Shown one piece after another: positions 32,126 through 43,660 of a stretch of DNA of 64,000 nucleotides. A program made the translations under genes and the position numbers. The stretch spans positions 19,246,366-19,310,365 of the forward strand of contig OX387185.1 of the NCBI GenBank assembly GCA_947561395.2, written 5' to 3'. The notes beneath the pieces are model-generated. The model worked only from the letters and a program-made list of their open reading frames with translations. It had not been told where the DNA came from and did not search any database. The stretch comes from Buxus sempervirens. Lineage: Eukaryota; Streptophyta; Magnoliopsida; Buxales; Buxaceae. Each line of letters begins with the position of its first letter. Positions within the stretch are counted from its first letter, which is position 1.

Positions 32126-33791
32126 TGATGTACTTTTTCGCAAGTGCACGAATTCGTAACAAGTAATAAAGTGATGAAATAGAGTGTCGAACCCACAGGG
32201 AATGGTAGCTACTAAATACTGAAATTACTATCCTAAATTCTATTTGGATAATCAAAAAGTGAGATGGGTTTTTAACTAGCAATTAAAATTATTAACTAAG
32301 AAAATATTAGAGTAAGATCTAGTAAGAGATTTAAAATACTAAGGCATTTGATTTCATCATAAACAAATCTGAATTAACTCTTGAATACACATGCTACTGA
32401 ATTTTATAATCCACTTTGAAAGCGAAAATCCCTATTCTATCCAATGGTCTCTTTCGAGCACCAACGAACTTACCTTCCCACGATAACTCACGATATCTCT
32501 ATGTGAATTTAAAAGTAACAAGGTACATTAAGATCTGTGGAGTTTCATGTCCAAAAACACAAAGCTACATAGACCATGCCAATATCTCTATCAACATGTA
32601 GAATATGGTATTTTATCACAGGAACTAAAATTGTATATCTCCTCTCGGTCTCAATACAACTACCATATACAATTGAATGGTGATCAAGTACTCAATTGGG
32701 TTAAGCACAATAATAAAATACTCAAAGAATGAATCATAAATCCTTTAGCAATAGTATTCAGAATTAAAACATCATGTTCAGATTACATCAAAGCCTTAGA
32801 AAGAGAAATTAGTTCATAACTGAACTAAGAATAACCATCAAAAACAGAGTATAATGAAAGAAGAAGAACAAAAGAGAAGAAAGAAAACTAATGAAGATCC
32901 AAGCTTTGATTTCTTTGCGTTCCAGCTTCCTTCTCACGTTCTCAGCACCAACTTCTTCTCTCTTCACGTTCCTTTTCTCCTTTATATCAATCACCTAAAC
33001 TTGCCCAAAAATCCCTTGAAGAGAAAATAGAAACTTTCCTTCCAAGACTCCTAAGGAAGAGAGAACTTCCTTTCCTTGTATATCCCCGACTTAGAAGTCC
33101 AAAAACGACCTAATCTTCTTAATTAGAAACCCCTCTAAGTCCTCCTAAAAACTAGAAGAAGATCCCCAAGAAAAAGGAAACAAATCCGCAAAGTTGGGAA
33201 TTTTATAACAAGTTTTAATACTTGATCGTTCGAACGTTCATCGAACTCGGGTCGAACGTTCAGGTCAAAAAGTTGTTTCCTCTTCTCTTGTTCGAATGTT
33301 CATCGAACGGCCAGCGAACGCTGCTCACAATTTCTCTATTTTTCACCAACGTTCGAACGATCAGCGAACGCTGCTCTCGGGTTTCTCTGCAGAACACCAA
33401 CGTTCGAACAACAAGCGAACGGTCAGCGAACGCTGCTCTCGGGTTTCTCTACAGAACACCAATGTTCAAACGACAAGCGAATGGTCAGCGAACGCTGCTC
33501 TCGGGTTTCTCTGCAGAACACCAACGTTCGAACGACAAGCGAACGTTCAGCGAACGTTGGTCATATCTTCTACAATTTGACTCCGATTTTTACGCCGTTT
33601 GAACCGTGACTTCTATAATCACCGAGAGTATCTCTACATCAACAAATTAGGCAAAATTTAGACAATGAAAATAAAATGCAAAGATGAAAGACTTTGACAA
33701 TTTCTAAGTAAAATTGGGAATTAAATATGAAATAAAACCAGATAAGTCATGAATTTAATGTGCTATAATGTGATATTTTCATGACTTATCA
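32126..33791 (-). mobile_element. Athila-type solo LTR (minus)
   Basis: CTGAC is duplicated at 32121-32125 and 33792-33796. On the minus strand it starts TGATAAGTCATGAAAATATC and ends with CACTTGCGAAAAAGTACATCA, the terminal phrases of Athila-like LTRs. It is 1666 bp with no internal region. It belongs to a different family from the Athila element at 5647. A 62-bp tandem repeat lies near its 5' end in minus-strand sense. Confidence 0.88.
33350..33565. repeat. Tandem repeat, about 62-bp unit, in the Athila solo LTR
   Basis: Three to four units carry CGTTCGAAC, AGCGAACG and GCTGCTCTCGGGTTTCTCT in order. The first unit is shorter by about 10 bp. The period is not a multiple of three, so the long plus-strand frame here is an effect of the repeat. 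Several short palindromes (GTTCGAAC, GAACGTTC) occur within units. Confidence 0.8.
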
Positions 33792-34840
33792 CTGACCATA
33801 AGGGTTGGCTATGTGGCAGAAATGCCAATTTTGGTATTTTCTTGATTCTTGTTGCATTTTGATGACATTTCCAAGCAAACTTGATGAACCAATAGGGTTT
33901 CCAGGTCATTCGGAAACCTCACATAGGACCTAGACCACCGGTCCAATTTGGAACAAATAGTGGGCTTTCCAACGGGGCCCACCAAGCCCAGTAAACCTTT
34001 GTACATGCAATTAAGCAACTTAAGCAAGTAATCGAACCGGGTGGGCCAAACTTGATGCGGCCCACCCGAACCTTGTTTTGTAAAATGTTGTGTCTGAATT
34101 GCGTGGTTTGGCCGAGACCAAGGGCAAGGGCCCGCCAAAGCCCACCAACCAACCAAGGAAGGATGCAAACCCTACCCCTCAAGGGACTTGGGCTGTCAAG
34201 CCCAAATCTAGACTACGGGCCCCTAGCCCAATGTCCAACTCACCTTGGCAAATTTAAATAAGATAATACGAAAACATTTGGGTGACCAACATGGGGGGCC
34301 CACCCAGGGGCCTGCAAATCAATGCAGACCCACTTGTTGCATGAAAATCACATAAGTCTCCACTTGAATAAGCTAAGTAAAATCAATTCATTAAACCTAA
34401 GCCCCAAGGGCCTCTCAGACTTAGACAAAGACTCACAAGGGTACATGGGCTTGACTAAGCCCACCAGGGACACCAGGGGGCCTTCCAATGGGGCCTACCC
34501 TATCAGACTCAGATCATTTAAAATAAACAAGACAAAAGCAATTAAAGGGACCCACACCACCTAGGTGGTCCCGCCAGACTTAACCAAATGGCATGTCAGA
34601 TTAGGAATCGGGTGAGATCAAAGTGAGCTGACTCAAACCAGGGAACCAACGGGACCTGTCATCCGACGGGGTGGTCTAGGGTGTCTACGGACTTCCCCAG
34701 ACCGCAACTGAGACCTTTCTCTTAATCTCAAGCCGCAGACCAGCCCAATAGATAAGATTAGGCACCCAGGTGTTCGCTTGCACCCCATCAGGCGGTGGCG
34801 ACTTCGAATTTTCCCGTGCCGCGTTTCCGACACCCGCACA

Positions 34841-35229
34841 GGGAACCTTCACCCTTGTGGTTCTATCACAAATCTTCTTTCCAATTGGGGGAGACACCAT
34901 TAATTTGGTCCTCATGGAAATTGTGGACCAACTCTCGGTAGGGTATCGAATCATGCCACTGATACTCACTCAATTAATTTGTTCCCTAACCTTGTAAAAA
35001 AAAATGGAACCCGGAGGTTTCAAGGGTACGCTCCCCTTCTCCATATTTGGTTGCAAGACCACCTGATGGTGGCAAAATCCATTAGTGCACATTACAGGCT
35101 AGTCCGCGACAACATCACGTGTATGGCCTGTAGAGAGATCCACCCAAACCTACCAACCCGTGAGGATTGGTTGAACCATTTTCTCCAACTGAATGGAGAG
35201 ACACATCAGATGGTGGGATAACTTCACCT
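34841..35229 (+). pseudogene. Ogre ORF1, middle part
   Basis: One frame holds LVVLSQIFFPIGGDTINLVL and VDQLSVGYRIMPLIL. Another continues with RRFQGYAPLLHIWLQDHL and ends at DWLNHFLQLNGETHQMVG. The switch lies near 34990-35010 beside an A-run, which indicates a frameshift. These blocks are typical of the central ORF1 region of Ogre/Tat elements. The Tekay solo LTR at 35230 interrupts it, and the sequence resumes at 37709. Confidence 0.65.
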
Positions 35230-37703
35230 TGTAACGCCTCGGATCTGTGTTGCTCAATGAAGATATAACACGTCTCACGGAGTGTTAGGTATGGGCCCAC
35301 AACTCATGTGATCGCTGGATAATCACACAAGTTATACCATATCAGAGTGCACAAAACAACTATCTACTAGGAAGCATGAACATGTATTTGATTAAAGTAC
35401 CATCAAACCACCATCAATCTACTTATTGCATTTTCCAAAAATGAACAAGTCAATATTCCCAATCCAGAATAAACCTACTAGTCTATGGGATGTAGAAATA
35501 ATCCTCCTCCTATGAGTGTCGGTCAGATCTACCCCAGTAGTCGCCTCACCACGAGTATTTGAAAACAAGAGAAAACAAAACGGGTGAGATACGAATATCT
35601 CAACAAGTAGCACATGCATGCAAAAATAGTTATCATCAATTCTAAATATGCCACGATAAATAACGAGCCCAATTAAATCAATAGAGATACAATCCCGAAG
35701 TTAAAATCCAAAAAAATCCCAATAACAGTTTCCAACAATAGACCAACAGCAATACTGATCAATCATCGAATGGTCAATGTCATGCCTATTGCTTTAATTG
35801 GTTAATTGACATGCCAAGGAGACATCCACACATCCATGCACACAGTTCCGGCCTACTCAGGGTTTCGGAACTATGAAATGACGGCCTACTCAAGGTTTCG
35901 TAATCCAATGCCGGCCTACTCTCCGGGTTTCGGCATTGACAACCAGGCCTACTCAAGGTTTCTAACTGCTCAACACCGGTCATGGCAACACACAAGGCAA
36001 TGCAATTACTCCAATAAACAATACCATAACATTACTAAGCTTAGACGAGGATCCAGGATAAGCTAAACCAAAAACAGGATACCAAATGCATAACTCATCA
36101 TTAACAACAAAATAAACCAATCTTTGAAATCACCAATAAATAAGCAAAATAAACTTATCACAGTCACTCATGACCAGAACGGTATCTCATAGAACACCAA
36201 TTGATCTTCTAACCCAAACCACAAATCCAACCCATTTGTTCAATTCTTTACTCACACAAACACTATTATAAATTCTGTTCATCACCTTGTAATTCGCTAA
36301 AACTCAAGTTACACAATTTCACAAGCTAGAAAATAAAAGTAAAACAGGATTAGATCAAAATCACTAACTCATGGTATCAAGAACAACAAATTTAACTACC
36401 AACAGCCCTTCAAACTTGACTTTTGGAACTCATAAACCCTACTAATAATTGACGGAATACTTCCCTTGGGTTTTGACCACTTTATAACACTTCGAGCATC
36501 CTAATCTAGCTCCTAGATAGGTGTTTGGACCATTTGGTTGGAGAAAATAGGCTCAAAATAGTCAGCCGCACTCCAACCAGAATTTGGGTGGGTGCGCTGT
36601 CTGCAAAGCAGTAGGCGCTGGGTCGGCGGACCCTCTATCCGCTAAGCTGCCGCCGAGTGAAAATAGTAGGCGGCACCCAGCGGATACTCTCCTGTTTTCT
36701 CAATACAACTTTTCACTCACTGTTAGATCAATCTAGACATGATTGTCCTAAAATCGAGCCTCCACAACAGCTGATCTATACTTCTACCACCTTCAATAGA
36801 CATTTAAACTTAAATCGAAATTAATTCTAACACTGTACATGCTCCGACTCGCAAATCTCTTCGAAACACAATACAGTATCTAACAAATTCCACAATAAAC
36901 CATTTCGGCTAATCTCAGGTAATCGGTTTCAACACTCGGAGTAAAAGTGATGCTACTCACCTGATTTATGCTCAAATCCCTGCAACTTCAACTCCAGCAA
37001 CCGAAAGTTCCGATCTCGATTCCGCCCCAATTTCTCCTCTGTTCGGACAATGTTTTCTACAGGGAAATACCACTCCGATTATGTCTGATTCACAGGTTGA
37101 TCCTCCTATGATTTCTTACAAAATATAGATCCACTTATACTGACCTGAACACTCATTGATCGACAAGAAGGTTAGCCGAAACCACAGAAGTCACTTAATC
37201 GAGCAGCTTCACTTAGCCTTTGATTCAGTTCTTCCTTCACTTCAAACTCCGATCGACAGCAACATCACACTTCTGCTCTTCTCCAATGGCCCTGGTTGTA
37301 GTCCAACCACAAATTTTCTTCAAGCTCAGAGTGTGAGAAACCTACGCACAGAAATTAGCTGAGTATTTATACTCGCCCTCTTCTTGAGCTCAACCAACTA
37401 AGTTCATGGTTCGCTGGATGCTCGCCCACGTAACTCCCTACATGCGCAGCTTCCCCAGCCATTCGATCTACTAAATTGATTCTCCACTTAATCACCTACA
37501 TTAATACTTTTTAAACAACTGAATTCAACCAGTATAATAATTCTAATTATTATCAGCACACTACTAACCTTAATTCATCTCGTTTCCAGGCTTAATGTCT
37601 CGAAATCCCCAATTTACCCCTGCTTTACGGATCTCTGAAAATTCCACCCATATAGACTTATTAATTCTCATAAACAATAATCGCTAAAATTTGGGGTTTT
37701 ACA
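35230..37703 (-). mobile_element. Tekay-type solo LTR, copy 5 (minus)
   Basis: TGTAACGCCTC on the left and ATTTGGGGTTTTACA on the right, with CACCT at 35225-35229 and 37704-37708. It is 2474 bp. On the minus strand it has a TATA box (GTATAAATA, 37364-37372), donor ATCAG/GTGAGTAGCAT (intron from 36960) and hairpin GAGATATTCGTATCTC (35586-35601). The position of the acceptor reads TTTTCAA, so the AG is probably lost here. Four imperfect repeats around GGCCTACTCAAGGTTTC lie at about 35846-35965 and recur inverted in copy 6. Confidence 0.93.
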
Positions 37704-37708
37704 CACCT

Positions 37709-38269
37709 ACACCCCCATCTTGGCCTTCAAAGACAGAAGATGCCTATCCCTAATGGGTCTTACCCATGCCGTGCCATACTATCTGATCAGGGTTTTGAGA
37801 CAGTTTTGGAAACCGCATAGAATCCCGCTCAAGCACGATGCGGATGATTTGACTGGCCCACTCACGAAGGAGTTGAGGTGGTGATTGTTAGCAGAATGGA
37901 AGATTGTGCGCATACACTAAGAAAACATTCTCCAAATCCCACTTTGAAGAGTACGAACAGTGGATGGTTTGGGAGTTTGGCCACGATGGCCCCCCGCCTC
38001 TTCAGACCGTCACTTCAAGTGACATCCCAGTTCCGCCCCCTGACACATACAGGGATAGATTGGCCGAACTGCAGGAGACCCACTCCTGTATCCATTCAGC
38101 TTATGTGGATTCGGAATGGGATAGTAGACGGGCCAATATGGCCCTCCAGCATGAAATGGACCTAGTGCACAAGCGCGTAGAGGAGGACCGATGTCTGTAG
38201 AACAAGTTTCTGCGTGCCTTGAGGAGGCAAGACGTGTCCTCCCACTATGATGATGACCAACCTAGCTAG
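37709..38269 (+). pseudogene. Ogre ORF1, C-terminal part
   Basis: It reads through SLMGLTHAVPYYLIRVLRQF and DADDLTGPLTKELRW, then stops. It continues in another frame with FEEYEQWMVWEFGHDGPPPL and RRANMALQHEMDLVHKRVEE, followed by a stop and a short tail ending at 38269. At least one frameshift and two stops are present. The mix of Glu/Arg-rich helix near the end fits the C-terminus of Ogre ORF1. The function of the protein is unknown. Confidence 0.6.
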
Positions 38270-38676
38270 CTTTGGCTTTGTTGTAATTAATGAGCATGTT
38301 GATGAACTGCGACCCTCAGCAGGCTCTTTTTAATTATGCATTTTAGCATGAATTTCCTTTTGATCAAATGCTTTGCTTTGAACTTAACAAAGACGAGAAT
38401 TTAATCTGAAATAAATGAACTGAATTGAAGTTCCCAAATTGGGCAATTCGATCTCTGACAGACCATCTCCCTTCGTTGATTGCAAATTCTCGGTCTCTGT
38501 GACCACCCAGCCTCTGAGTGCATCTCTCTCATTGAGATCGTAAAACCCAGCAAGTGTTCAAAGCCCAAGAACACCCGAGACTTTGAGCTCAGATCACACC
38601 CATTTGTATCTTTTCGTAAGATCATTCGGTTCAGCCGAATTGTAGGGCACCGAAGCCGCCGACGGATGAGTCGAAG
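38270..38676 (+). other. Ogre spacer between ORF1 and gag, part 1
   Basis: Non-coding. It ends with CCGCCGACGGATGAGTCGAAG, a phrase that recurs in altered form at about 40442-40463 on the other side of the inserted LTR. I see no gene here. Confidence 0.55.
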
Positions 38677-40405
38677 TGTAAAACCCCGATTTTTGCTAAG
38701 AATTTTTTTATTAAAATTAATTACGTGTACGTATTAACTTAAGTAGCTGAGGGTGTATGTAGGGATTTCGGTGGGCGAGCACACACAGAATCAAGGAATT
38801 TCAAAGGTTGTCGAGCGGCAATCTACATATGGAAGGTATAAATGCTTAAGGGAAATTAGGTTTTAGTTTTTTTTGGAATACTCGTAACCGAAGAAGATTG
38901 GCGATTGCGTCTACTGACTGGCGATCTAGGTTTTCGTTGGGAAGAGAAGGGAACTGTAAGAGATCCGACTGGGTTGTTGTGTTTGTGATCAAGGATTCAG
39001 AGGGTTTTTCCTCTTGTGACCAGAGGATCATCTGGGCGGCAACAGACGGACGACTGTTTGAGTATTATTGTTGCTGGGATATAAGCATGTAAGAGGTGAG
39101 TAGCATCGTTTTAAAACTGGGTTTTCGTATTGAATCGTGAGATTAGTCTGAATGCATATGTTTTCTGTGTTTTTTGTGTTTTCGAGAAGAAGACATTCCG
39201 AGTGTGGGTTTTCTCTCTAAGATTGAATGAGATAAATAAAAATGTGGTTAGAATAATTTCGAAAGTGTTTTAAATGTCTTCTGGGGATATTAGAAGACTA
39301 AAGAAATTGTTACAGAGAGAAAAAGTTCGGCCAGTGGTGTAGATCTAGAAATAACAGAGAGTCGGAAATACCGATTAGTATCCGCCGAGTTGGCACTAAC
39401 TGGTGCCAACTGGAGGTAGTGGGCGCAAGGTTTTATTTCCTATCTACCGAGCTTGCGCCTAGTTCGCGCCTAGCTCCCGCAAACTTAAATTATACCCGCT
39501 CATTTTGCGCGAAGCGTGTGCGAAATTCACGCTCATCTCGCGCCACTCGATTTAAGCAGGCGCATACCATTTTTTTCTTAACAAGCGACCTATCTGCCGA
39601 TCTTACGCCTAGCGCAGGAGGTCAGCGCATGGTTCTAAAATTTGCCGAATGTAGAGTTTTGACCTAATTAAGTTGGTTTTGATGATTCTGAGGGTTCGAG
39701 CACTTGACTAATGATTTTTTTAGGACTTTAAAAACATTATTCCTTATTAAATTTTCTTTGAGAATAATAAGTGGAAATTCTGGAAATTTTTAGAAGCATC
39801 CAAGATTATTTCGACAGGGTTAATGATAGATGATCTCACTATAACTAATCCTAGGAGTACCTGATTTAGGTTCCTGTTATTACATACTATACTTGGAGGC
39901 GAATTTATTTCATCTGTTTTTACCTTATTGCAAGTTTCTGAAATGTATTGTAAGGAATTCTTTTGGTGTGAGTAAAGGGTTTTATTACAAATGAACATGT
40001 GTTGTGAATTGTGAGAAATTGCTGGAGATACATGAGGTACTGGTTTTGGTCCAGAGGGACGTGCGGTGAAATGGTTGAGTTATACATGATGTTGACGTGT
40101 TGTTTTGCTTTGAAGTCAGAGTTGTATTTTATGTTGGTTTACTATTTTGGTTTAGCTTGTCCTGGATCCATGCTTAAGCTTAGTAATGTAATGTTATTGT
40201 TGGTTGTTGAAATTGCATGGCCTTGTGTGTTGCCACAACTAGTGTAGAGCAGCCAGAAACCCTGAGTAGGCCTGGTTGTCAATGCCGAAACCCTGAGTAG
40301 GCCATCATTTCAGAGTTTCCGAAACCCTGAGTATACCGGAACTGTATACATGGAGGTGTGGAGTGTCTACTTGGCATGTTTAATTTATCAAGATTGGTTA
40401 AGGAA
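38677..40405 (+). mobile_element. Tekay-type LTR, copy 6, truncated at its 3' side
   Basis: Starts TGTAAAACCCCGATTTTTGC. It matches copy 5 in reverse, including TATA (38837-38843), donor AAGAG/GTGAGTAGCAT (intron from 39096) and the repeats around GAAACCCTGAGTAGGCC (about 40255-40340). Similarity ends near 40405, before the hairpin, acceptor and terminal GGGGCGTTACA, so about 0.55 kb is missing and the right border is inferred only. No target duplication can be given. Confidence 0.75.
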
Positions 40406-40944
40406 TGTCCTGGCATAGCCTACCCCAGATAGCGACACCAAAGTCGCTGACGGATGAGTCGGAGATTGGTAGAGGCAACCCGAGGTACTGCTCTTTAGCT
40501 CACCCCCTGTGAAGACCCAGCATGGTCCAACCCCATGATGCTGAGCTCAACCAAATCCCCTCGTGATGAAGATTCTCTTCCCTTGTTGTGCTAAGGTGAC
40601 CAAAATAGATCAGGAAATAGGGTTCTCTCTTCCAGTTGCCTACGGGTGACTAAAATAGATCAACAATTCAGATTCTCTTTCCCAGTCACATCCGAATGGC
40701 TAAAACAGATTTGTTCATAAAAGTTAGGTTCTCTTCCCTTGTTGCTTTTGGGCAACTAAAATAGATCAATTAATCTAATCACAACGGAAAAGAAAAACAG
40801 TAAGAGCAAATAAACAGATTCAATCCAATAAAGTTGTATGACCAATTTGTGTAAAACTGCACTAATGCCTGTCAATTGTTTTAAACAGGTACCAAAATAG
40901 CTTCCAGGAGCCCATACCTGTTGAGATTAAGTCAGAGGCTCGAA
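40406..40944 (+). other. Ogre spacer between ORF1 and gag, part 2, with tandem repeat
   Basis: Non-coding. From about 40568 to 40772 an imperfect unit of 50-55 bp recurs four times, each with ACTAAAATAGATCA or a close variant and GGTTCTCTTCC or similar. Such repeats between ORF1 and gag are common in Ogre elements. The gag ATG follows at 40945. Confidence 0.6.
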
Positions 40945-42679
40945 ATGGATCAGAAAGGAGACTAGACATTGCTGGGGCAATACCCGGCAAAATCCAGCCA
41001 GACACAGGTTGTCAATGAACTGCAATATAAAATCGATAGCATGGGTTCCATCATCAAGACCTAATGGCAGAATTAAGGGAATTAAAACAAGTCCCACCAA
41101 TAGTGCCGGCCACCCAGTAGCAACTGCAATTCCAGCCGCAAGCAAAAGTGGCACCGCCCCCATATCCAGTGCATCCTCCCCCGATGGCACCACCACAACC
41201 ACCGCAAGCGGCACCATTTCAGGCAACAATACCAATCCACCCCCCACAGCAGGACCAGTACGTGCCTGTCCAACTGGGACAAGATGAAGAGGATTGGTAC
41301 AGGACCCAAGAAGCCCAGTTCGAAAAGAGATTGACAGCGATCAAAGAAGACAATAAGGCACAGATGGCCGCCATGAGGGAAGACCTTCTCAAGCAGCTCC
41401 AGCCAAGCACAGTTTAGAACGAGGCAACGCTAGAAAGCCTTTGCTTCTTCGAAGACATCCAGCTGCTGGACAATTTCAGGTGTCCGGAATTGCACCAGTT
41501 TGATGGCACCGGCTGCCCGCTAAATCATTTAAGGTTGTACTTCGGCGACATGTGCCAATACTCCAAGGAAGAGAAGATAATGGTGCAGTTCTTCCAAAAA
41601 TCATTGATTGGCGCAGCCTACACTTGGTTTCTGAGTCTGGATAAAACCAAGATTAAGACATGGAACGACTTGGCAGTGGTGTTCATCTAGTAGTATCGAT
41701 TGAACAGCCAGATAGTGCAGACAAGAGCAGAACTGCAGAGGCTAGCCAAGAAGAGCCAAGAATCAGTGCAAGAATATGCCAAGCGTTGGAAGGAATTGGC
41801 AACCCTGGTGCAACCCCCACTTCTAGAATAGAGATGACATCTATGTTCATTGCATTACTAGGGCAACCGTTCTTCACTCTGCTACTGGGGCAAAGTACAT
41901 CCAACTTCAATGATCTAATCCTAACGGTGGATAGGATTGAGAACGCAATGAGAGCAGGAAAGATAGATGACGGTGGGCAGAGTTCTGTACAGAGAAGGCC
42001 AGTGACTGGATAGGGGCAGCAGAAATTAGGGGCAAGAACCCAGAAGACAAGAAGACCAAGCGGTCAATTACGTGCAACCGGTGCGACCATATCACTTCTT
42101 CCAAAGGCTATAGGCAGTGGCACCTCAAGACTCAGGGCAAGCACCCTACCAAGGGGTAAAGAGAACAAAAGAAGAGATGGAGGCCAGAATTAGGAGGGTT
42201 TTTACCCCCTACCCTACGCACCAGCTGAATTATTACCTACGCTGTTGAAGAAGGGGTACGTATAGATTAAACCCTCGAATCCTTGACTGGTTAATGCAAG
42301 GAGCTACAATGTCGCAGAACGCTGTCAGTACCATTCCAGTGCTCCGGGGCATCATACCAATCGATGCTGGGATTTGAGGCATGACATACAAGATTTGATC
42401 AACAGCAAGCGTATTTCAGTCGATCCTCCAGCACCTGCAGCGCCGACCCCTGCCACCGGAATCTCCACGAACCCTCTCCCGGATCACTCAAAGGCTTCTA
42501 CTAGTAAGTCTGCAAACCAGGTGAGCAATGACCAGGATAGTGGGTAGGTCGATCCATCTATATTAATCGGATGGCCAGGGCAGAGAGTAAGGGTGTACCT
42601 CCAGGAGGAGGCCAGCCGCCAAACAGTAAATGTCATTGGAGAAGGAGATGATGAAGACACTCCCCCAAATCTCCCTCTG
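40945..42679 (+). pseudogene. Ogre gag
   Basis: The frame opens MDQKGD, then is broken by stops and shifts. A proline-rich stretch (41148-41260) precedes the capsid region with ELHQFDGTGCPLNHLRLYFG, FFQKSLIGAAYTWFLSLD and VQEYAKRWKELATLVQPPLL, all hallmarks of Tat gag. Near 42320-42400 lies the Tat-type zinc knuckle, CQYHSSAPGHHTNRC, with all four ligand positions present. A Thr/Ser/Pro-rich tail leads to the protease. At least four stops or shifts disable it. The Tekay solo LTR at 42680 falls between this tail and the protease region. Confidence 0.8.
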
Positions 42680-43660
42680 TGTAACGCCCCAAATCCGGGT
42701 CATTCTTTTTTTGACTCGGATCAAGGCATTAACTGGTGATACATAACAAGCAGCTCAAAGATGGATAATAAAAGAACTAAGAATCATCAAAGTGCTAGGA
42801 AGCTTTAATTACTCATTAGAATCAAAATCTTACTATTACATCAAATATTCAAATAACAGTGCAATATACTGTCCTGAATTCTACTAGATCATCTACTATT
42901 AATCCAAGAAAAATAAAACATCTATATAATTATTCTACTTTTGTCTTCTGGATTTTCTAGCTTGCAAACCTACTATCAGTTTAACCCGAGGTGTCCTCTC
43001 CAAGATGTCCTGAAAAGCATAATATTTAAAAGTAGGGGTGAGATACGAATATCTCAGTATGTTGTTATGCATGAAAGGAAAACAGTTTATATATATGGAA
43101 AGTAACACAGATTTCATGCATGGTAAGAGAAGCGAGTAAACACGGTACAACAAGAACATCAATCAGTACTCAAACAAAGAAAGTTTATTATGTAAATTCA
43201 TTTCAAATAGAATGACAATGAAATATAACTCATTTCCATATGGTTTCCAATTTATTTCAATTAGTGTCTTCCCAAGCATGATTCCACCTCTTATTCATGT
43301 TTCAATATTATTCCAATTTAAAGTCATTCTAATCAAGTTACAGCTATACTGTTCAATCATGTCATTCATATTTAATTCATATGTAAGCCTCACCATTCAT
43401 TTGTTCAACTGTAGGATGTCAATCAAATTCTATACAATAATCTCCCATATAGGATGCAATCACGTAGTAATCACATCTCCTCCACATGAGGTACAAATCT
43501 CTCCCGCAGGAGGTAATCACATATCTCCCCTATGCGATGCAATCCAATCTAGACTACATCTCTCCCAACAGGAGGTCACATCTCACCTGCCGGTGGTCAT
43601 CACATATCTCCCTTGTGGGTTGCAATCCAACCTGGATTACATCTCCCCCAACAGGAGGTC

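Larger units (their letters stand above)
28639..34840 (+). mobile_element. Solo LTR of a related Ogre/Tat family (LTR B), inside ORF1
   Basis: Starts GGTAAGCACCTC (first T apparently changed) and ends CACCCGCACA, the terminal phrases of the Ogre LTR. Without the Athila solo LTR it carries (32126-33791) it is about 4.5 kb. It has its own inverted-repeat clusters (29214-29460 and 32037-32125), a TATA box (29471-29478), a splice donor ACCAG/GTGAGTT (intron from 29992) and a primer-like box TGGCGACT at 34796-34803. The flanking pentamers differ (about TTTGG and GGGAA), so either the target duplication has decayed or the LTR arose by recombination between elements. No gene is present; small frames in 29430-32040 are chance. 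Confidence 0.8.

Noticed and set aside
33222..33602. Open frame of 126 codons with internal repeats
   Set aside because: A 62-bp tandem repeat inside an Athila solo LTR gives open frames in more than one register; no known domain.
34796..34803. TGGCGACT as the primer site of a separate element starting at LTR B
   Set aside because: The LTR continues 37 bp further to its CACCCGCACA end, and ORF1 of the backbone element follows without a leader. The box is therefore inside U5 (reported as its own finding).
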